Source of the DNA: an uncultured Bacteroidales bacterium
GTDB lineage: Bacteria; Bacteroidota; Bacteroidia; Bacteroidales; P3
Length of the DNA stretch: 18,379 nucleotides
Assembly: GCA_947176875.1 (NCBI GenBank)
Contig: CAMWSI010000002.1
Location: 1 to 18,379, forward strand
Reading direction: 5' to 3'
The stretch's first letter is position 1; each line of letters begins with the position of its first letter. Below, piece after piece: positions 12,001 through 18,000 of this stretch. The notes under the pieces are model-generated. The model worked only from the letters and a program-made list of their open reading frames with translations, did no database searches and had not been told where the DNA came from. The translations under genes were made by a program, and so were the position numbers.

Positions 12001-15000
12001 AAGTACAGCCGTATCTGGGTATTTCGATGTCGGTGACCGACACGATGCCTTGCGCCGGCGATTCCATCTTCTTGAGCGTCAAGCCGGACGGCGTGGCGGC
12101 AGCGCGCCTGCAAGGCGCTCACTACGCGTACAGCGTAGTGCCGGCGCGGTCGGCGAGCCAGCTGCAAGACACCGCGGGTCAGTGGATGTGGGCCGACAGC
12201 GCATGCACCGTGTATGTGACCGTGACCGACCGCTTCGGCTGCCGCAACACCGACAGTCTGAACCTGTCTCCGATAGCCTACGATACACTTAAGGTAACGA
12301 TAGACGGCTTCATAGATACGGCGGCTTGCGCCGATCCGGTGGCCGCCAATGTAAACTGGAAGCGCATAGGCGGCGGCTTTACGGCCACGGCCGACGGCCT
12401 GACCAACGGCAACACCGCCAACGCCTGGTCGCCCGACGCATTCGGCGGCGACAGCATCCCGGCCCGCGGCGAACTGCGTTACACCGTGACCGGCAACGAG
12501 GCCGGCAGCATGATAGGCTTGAGTTATCAGGATCGTCCGAACAACACGTTATATATCGATTACGCGTTCTATGTGACGAATTACGGCGGCAGACCCTACC
12601 GTCTCTACATCTATGAACGCGGTGCCTACGTGGCCGACGCCGGCACTTACGACGTGGGCGACCAGTTGACGGTGGAACGCAACGACGGCTATATCTCCTA
12701 CTACCGTTCCGGCAAACTCGTCCGCCGCGTGGCGGAACACGGTACGGGAGCGCTCTATGCCGATGTCGCGACCTATTACGCACAGAATGTGTTGGGTCCT
12801 GTCGAATTGTTGGTAATAGAACAGCCTTATAACCTGACGGCCACCGTTATCAACGGCGGCGATGCGCCGCAATACAGCTGGTTCGTGAACGGCAAGTTGA
12901 GAAGCAACGATTCCATCCTGCCGCCTACGGTTCAATTGCACAGTTTCGATACGGTGGTGCTGCGTGTGGCGTCCTCGTTCAAGTGTCCGATTTGTCCGGA
13001 AGTGTCCGATACGGTCGTACTCGACATGATAGAGGACTACGAACGTCTCGAACTCGCGTTGAGCGAACGGACGCACGGTTGTGTGGGCGACAGTACCTAT
13101 TTCACGGTCAGCACGGTTTCCGCACCGGCCGGCGCGCAACTGGCTTACCGCTGGTACCGCAACGGATTCCTCATGGCCGAAACGACCGATTCCGTCCAAG
13201 GTTTCGAGAATGTGGTGCGCGGGGAATTGTTCAGGGCCGAAGCCTATATCACGAACCTGAACTGCGTCCTCAACCATCGCGATAACCCGGCCCATACGCC
13301 GATTCTCAAGACCGAACGCAACCCGATTCAGCCGTTGGGCGTGAACATGGATATATTCCCGCGCGACACCATTTGCCAGTACGAAACCGTCCGTATCAAT
13401 GTGGCGGCGGCCAACGGCGGCGAAAATCCGTCGGTTGTCTGGTTCCTGAACGGCAAGGAGGTTTCCCGTGAGGCGACCTATACCACCGACAGCCTCCGCA
13501 ACGGCGATCAGGTCTATGTACGTGTCAAACCGTCGGCTGACGTCCTGTGTCCCGACAGAGACAGCATCGACAGCGAACCTATGACTGTGGCCGTCTTCGA
13601 AGCGCCGACCGTACGCATCCCGCAGAACGATACGATTGTGGATTACGGCGAAGAAGTGCTCATCTCGGCCGAAGTGACGTCCACGCGTCCCTATACGTTC
13701 GAATGGTTGCCGTCTTATGACCTGAAGACCCCGGCCGCGTTGTCCACCATTGCCAAGCCGCGCAGCAGTCATCGCTATAACTTCCGCGCCCTCAACGACC
13801 TCGGCTGCTACTCCAACGATGAGAGCATCTATGTTGAAGTGCGCACGTGCCCGAGCGTGACGGCACGGACGGCCGATGTGGACGCCTGCGCCGGCGACAG
13901 CAGCGCGCTGACGGTCTATGTCACGGACTACAGTAATTCCGGTTACAATTATGTATGGCAGATTTCGACCGATTTCGGCGCGACTTATACCGACATAGCG
14001 GCTTCCGATACACGTTTCGTGAACCTCGGTCAAACCTTGTCCATCCCGAACGTGACGGACGATATGGATCAGTATGCGGGCATGACGTTCCGTTGCCGTA
14101 TCGTCAGCGGCCGCGATTATTGCAGCGACGTCTATTCCGGTGCCTGCAACCTGCATGTCACGCCGGTTCCGGCTTTGAGCGTGGCCATTCAGGGTAACGG
14201 CGAAGGCTGTCTCGGCGACGAAATGACATTCAACGCCGACGTCAAAGGTCTGTCTGCAAACGAACCCTATTCGTTGGCCTGGTATCTGAACGGCCACCGT
14301 GTGGCTCAGTCGGCTTCCGTCCGTCTCAATACGCTCCACGACGGCGACAGGTTGAATGTCGTACTGACCCATGCCACGAACCGTTGCGTCTCGCAACTTC
14401 AGGCCGGCGACAGCGTGACGCTGAGCATCCATACCGTACCGGCCCTGACCGTTTGCGGCGACACGGCGGTGTTCAAGAACGATTCCGCCCTCCTCTATGC
14501 TTCCGTGGACGGCCCGCAACCGTACACGTACAGCTGGGCGCCGGCCGCATACCTCTATAAAGCCGACGAGGGTACGACCTATACCCGTCCGATGAAGGGC
14601 AGCCGCGTGTTCACGCTGACGGCTTCCAACGCATACGGTTGCGATACGACGGCCGACGTCTATGTCCGCGTTATGGACAGCTGTCTCGAATCGCTCGAAC
14701 TCATCGGACCGGCCGCCATCTGCGCCGACAGCCTCATCACCTACAGGGCCGTCGTGACCGGCGGTCTGACCCCCGTGGATTATACCATCAACTGGACGGC
14801 CGATCCGGTCATCAACGGAATTGTAGATACGGTGAACACGCCGGTCGTTACGATACGTCCCGATGCCGGCGCCACGCGCTTGAGCGTGACGGTGACCGAT
14901 ATCAGCGCCCATTCGCACAAGTGTCCGGTTCGTGTCCTGACCAAGTCGCTGGATATCCGTCCGTCGATGAAGCAGACGCTGACGGCCGACATCGAACTGA

Positions 15001-18000
15001 CCACACCGGGCGACTTCTGTCCCGGCGCGCCGATGAGTTTCAGCGTCAAGACCTATGCCGACAGCGTGGCTTGGACGCTCAACGGACGTTACCATTGGTA
15101 TCGCGTCCGTGACAGCCGCATCATCAATCTGGGTTACGGTGCCGCGACCTATACGGCTTACGACGCGCAGGACGGCGACCGCTATTTCGCCGTCGCGGAG
15201 GCCGACCCGCATGAATGTCTGTACAATTACACCGCCGCCACCGATACGCTGACGGTCGGCTATCTGCCTTATCCGCCGGCATTCGGCGTCAATAAAGAAT
15301 ACGCCTACGGTTTGATCGAATGCTCGCCCGATACGGCGGCTATCGAAATCGTCATGGACGAAGACCGCAGCCTGTTCGAGTTCAGTATCGACAGCGGTAA
15401 GACGTTCCAGAGCAGTCCGTTCTTCGCACCGGTGGATTCCGGCGACTATTATACGGCGGTGCGTTATACGGGCGGTCAGTGCGTCCGTCATGGCGATGTA
15501 TTGCTGCACATCCATATCGCGCACGACAGTCTGCCGCGCCTGACGCCTGCGCCCGATGCCGACTACTGTTTGGGCGATACCATGAACGCCTTGACGGCCA
15601 AAGCCACGATGACGGGCGCGGTGGTCCGCTGGTATGCGGAAGACAGTTGCGTGACCCTGCTCGGCGAAGGCGACAGCCTCGACATTCAGGCCATGGGTCT
15701 GGGTATAGGCTTGCATAAGTTCTATGCCCGTCAGGAAGTGACGAACTGCAAGAGTCTGCCGGTAGAGACCTTGATCAACGTTGTGGGTCAGGATACGACA
15801 GGCGTCGTATATACCATAGAAGCCTCCGAATTCCGTCCGTGTCTGAACGAGGCGACCGACATTTACTTCCTGCCGGACATTGACGCAGGCTTCAACTTCA
15901 ACGGTACGGTTACGTTTACGATGACGCCGTTTGTCGGCGGGGTATTGTCGCCGGCCGACGCCTATACGCAGACTTATACGCCGAGCATCAAGCGCGTACC
16001 CGATACGATTGCCGTTTCTCTGAACTTCGACACCGTTATGGTGACGGCGGTTTACGACTATACGGCGCTCTGTGTGGCCGAGGAACGGAAGGCTTACGCT
16101 TCCGATACGCTGATGCTCATGACGTTCGGCAGACTCGACGGACATGTGATTGCGTCCGAGCAGTTCATATTGGCGGGCGAGACGCCCGATACGCTCTACG
16201 GTACGATTGCCGAAGGCGAACGGCCGGATTACTGTTACCATTGGATTGAATACACGGAAGATCCGACCGCGACGGCGGTTGCCGGTGTAGTCGTGGATAC
16301 GAATAAGTTCCATGCGCCTGCGCCGTCGGATGTGACGCGTTACTACCGCCGCGCCGTTTACTATGGCTCGGGGGCTTGCGCCGACACGTCCAATACGATC
16401 CGCATCGCCGTCCGCGACAAACTGCACCTGACGCCGCCGGCCGATACGGTCTGCGCCGGTACGCCGGCCGACCTCCTGCTCGTGGATACGACCGGTCTGG
16501 CCGAATGGTACCTGCTGTACAGCCCGGATGGCACGTTCGATACGGCCAACGCCGGTCTGGCGCAGAAAGTGGCGGGTTCCACCAATCAGTTGCCGGCGTC
16601 GGTAACGGAGGGCGGTTACTATACCGTAATCGGTATCAGTGCGTTGGATGGCCGTATCTTCTACGGTGACACGGCTTGTGTGAACCATCAGCCGGCCATC
16701 GGCAACAACCGCATCGGTATTGCCGGTCAGGATCTCGGTTCGCGCGACACCGTCGTCTGCATGGGCGAGGCCGTCGGCCTCTACGGCAGTCAGCCTACGG
16801 GCGGCGACGGCGAATACCGGTACACGTATTACAGCCGTACGGCCACTTCCGATTTCGGCCCGGCCGCCACGGCCGCGTCTGCCGCGATGAAATCCAGGGC
16901 CGCCATAGAAGACTCGTTGTTCTACAGCGCGCCGCTGACGGAAAAGACCTGGTTCATCCGTTGCGTTGAATCCGGCTACTGCAAGTCGTTCAGTTCCGAT
17001 ACCATCTATGTGGAGGTTGAAAGATACCGTGAGCCGGTTGTCGAAATCGCGTTGGCTCAGCAGTTCTGCGGTACCGAACCGTTCACGGCCAAGCTCGTTT
17101 CGGCGGTCGATACGGGGGTTTACCCGACCTTCCAGTGGTATGTGAACGACCGTCCCGTCGATAGCGCGGTGTTCGACTCCATCAGCACGAGGGACGTAGT
17201 GAACGGCGATTCGGTTTATCTGGTGGTAAGACCTGACTATAAGGCATGTCATTGCCCGGGTCCGGATTCCGTCATCTCGAACAAGATACCGGTGCGCAAG
17301 AGCGACTATATAGACGCGTTCCTGCGTCTGCCCGATACGGTTTGCGAACAGGCGGTCGTGCCGGTGGGCGGCCGGTTCCGCATAGGCTTCAACGAGAATC
17401 CGCAGTACAAGTGGTTCATCGACGGTCGGGAATTCCTGACGACGGCGGGTGCCGACACGCTTGTGTCGATTCCGTCCGATTACACGCGCGGTGTCGATAG
17501 TCTGAGGGTTCACGTCGTCATCGATGCCATTTCGGGTTGCAACGGTCAGGCCATCAAGGGCTATTCCGATACGCTCACGGTTTATGTGAACCGTGTGAGA
17601 AACAATACGATTACGGGCGATACCGCCGTTTGCGAGAATGAACCGGTTCGCGTGGCGGGCAGCACCGCCACCGGCTACTTTGACAGACTGGCCTACGCTT
17701 ATCTGTACAGCCGTTCGGCCGACGGTCCGTGGTCCGAACTCGCCACAGACGGTTCGGTGACGGCCGACAGCGCCGCGCCTGCGGCTACCGTCAGCGGCAC
17801 GACGCTCCATATCGCCGCGTTGTCGGATACGATATATGTACGCCGCATCGCTTACAGTCCGGACAGTTATTGCGCCGATACGACGGAGGCCGTGACATTG
17901 GCCGCGATCCGTTACCGCCATCCGAAGCTGGCGGCGGTTCTGAGCACCGACCGTCTCTGCGGCAACGACGATTTCAGCATCCGTCTGATAGACAGTACCG

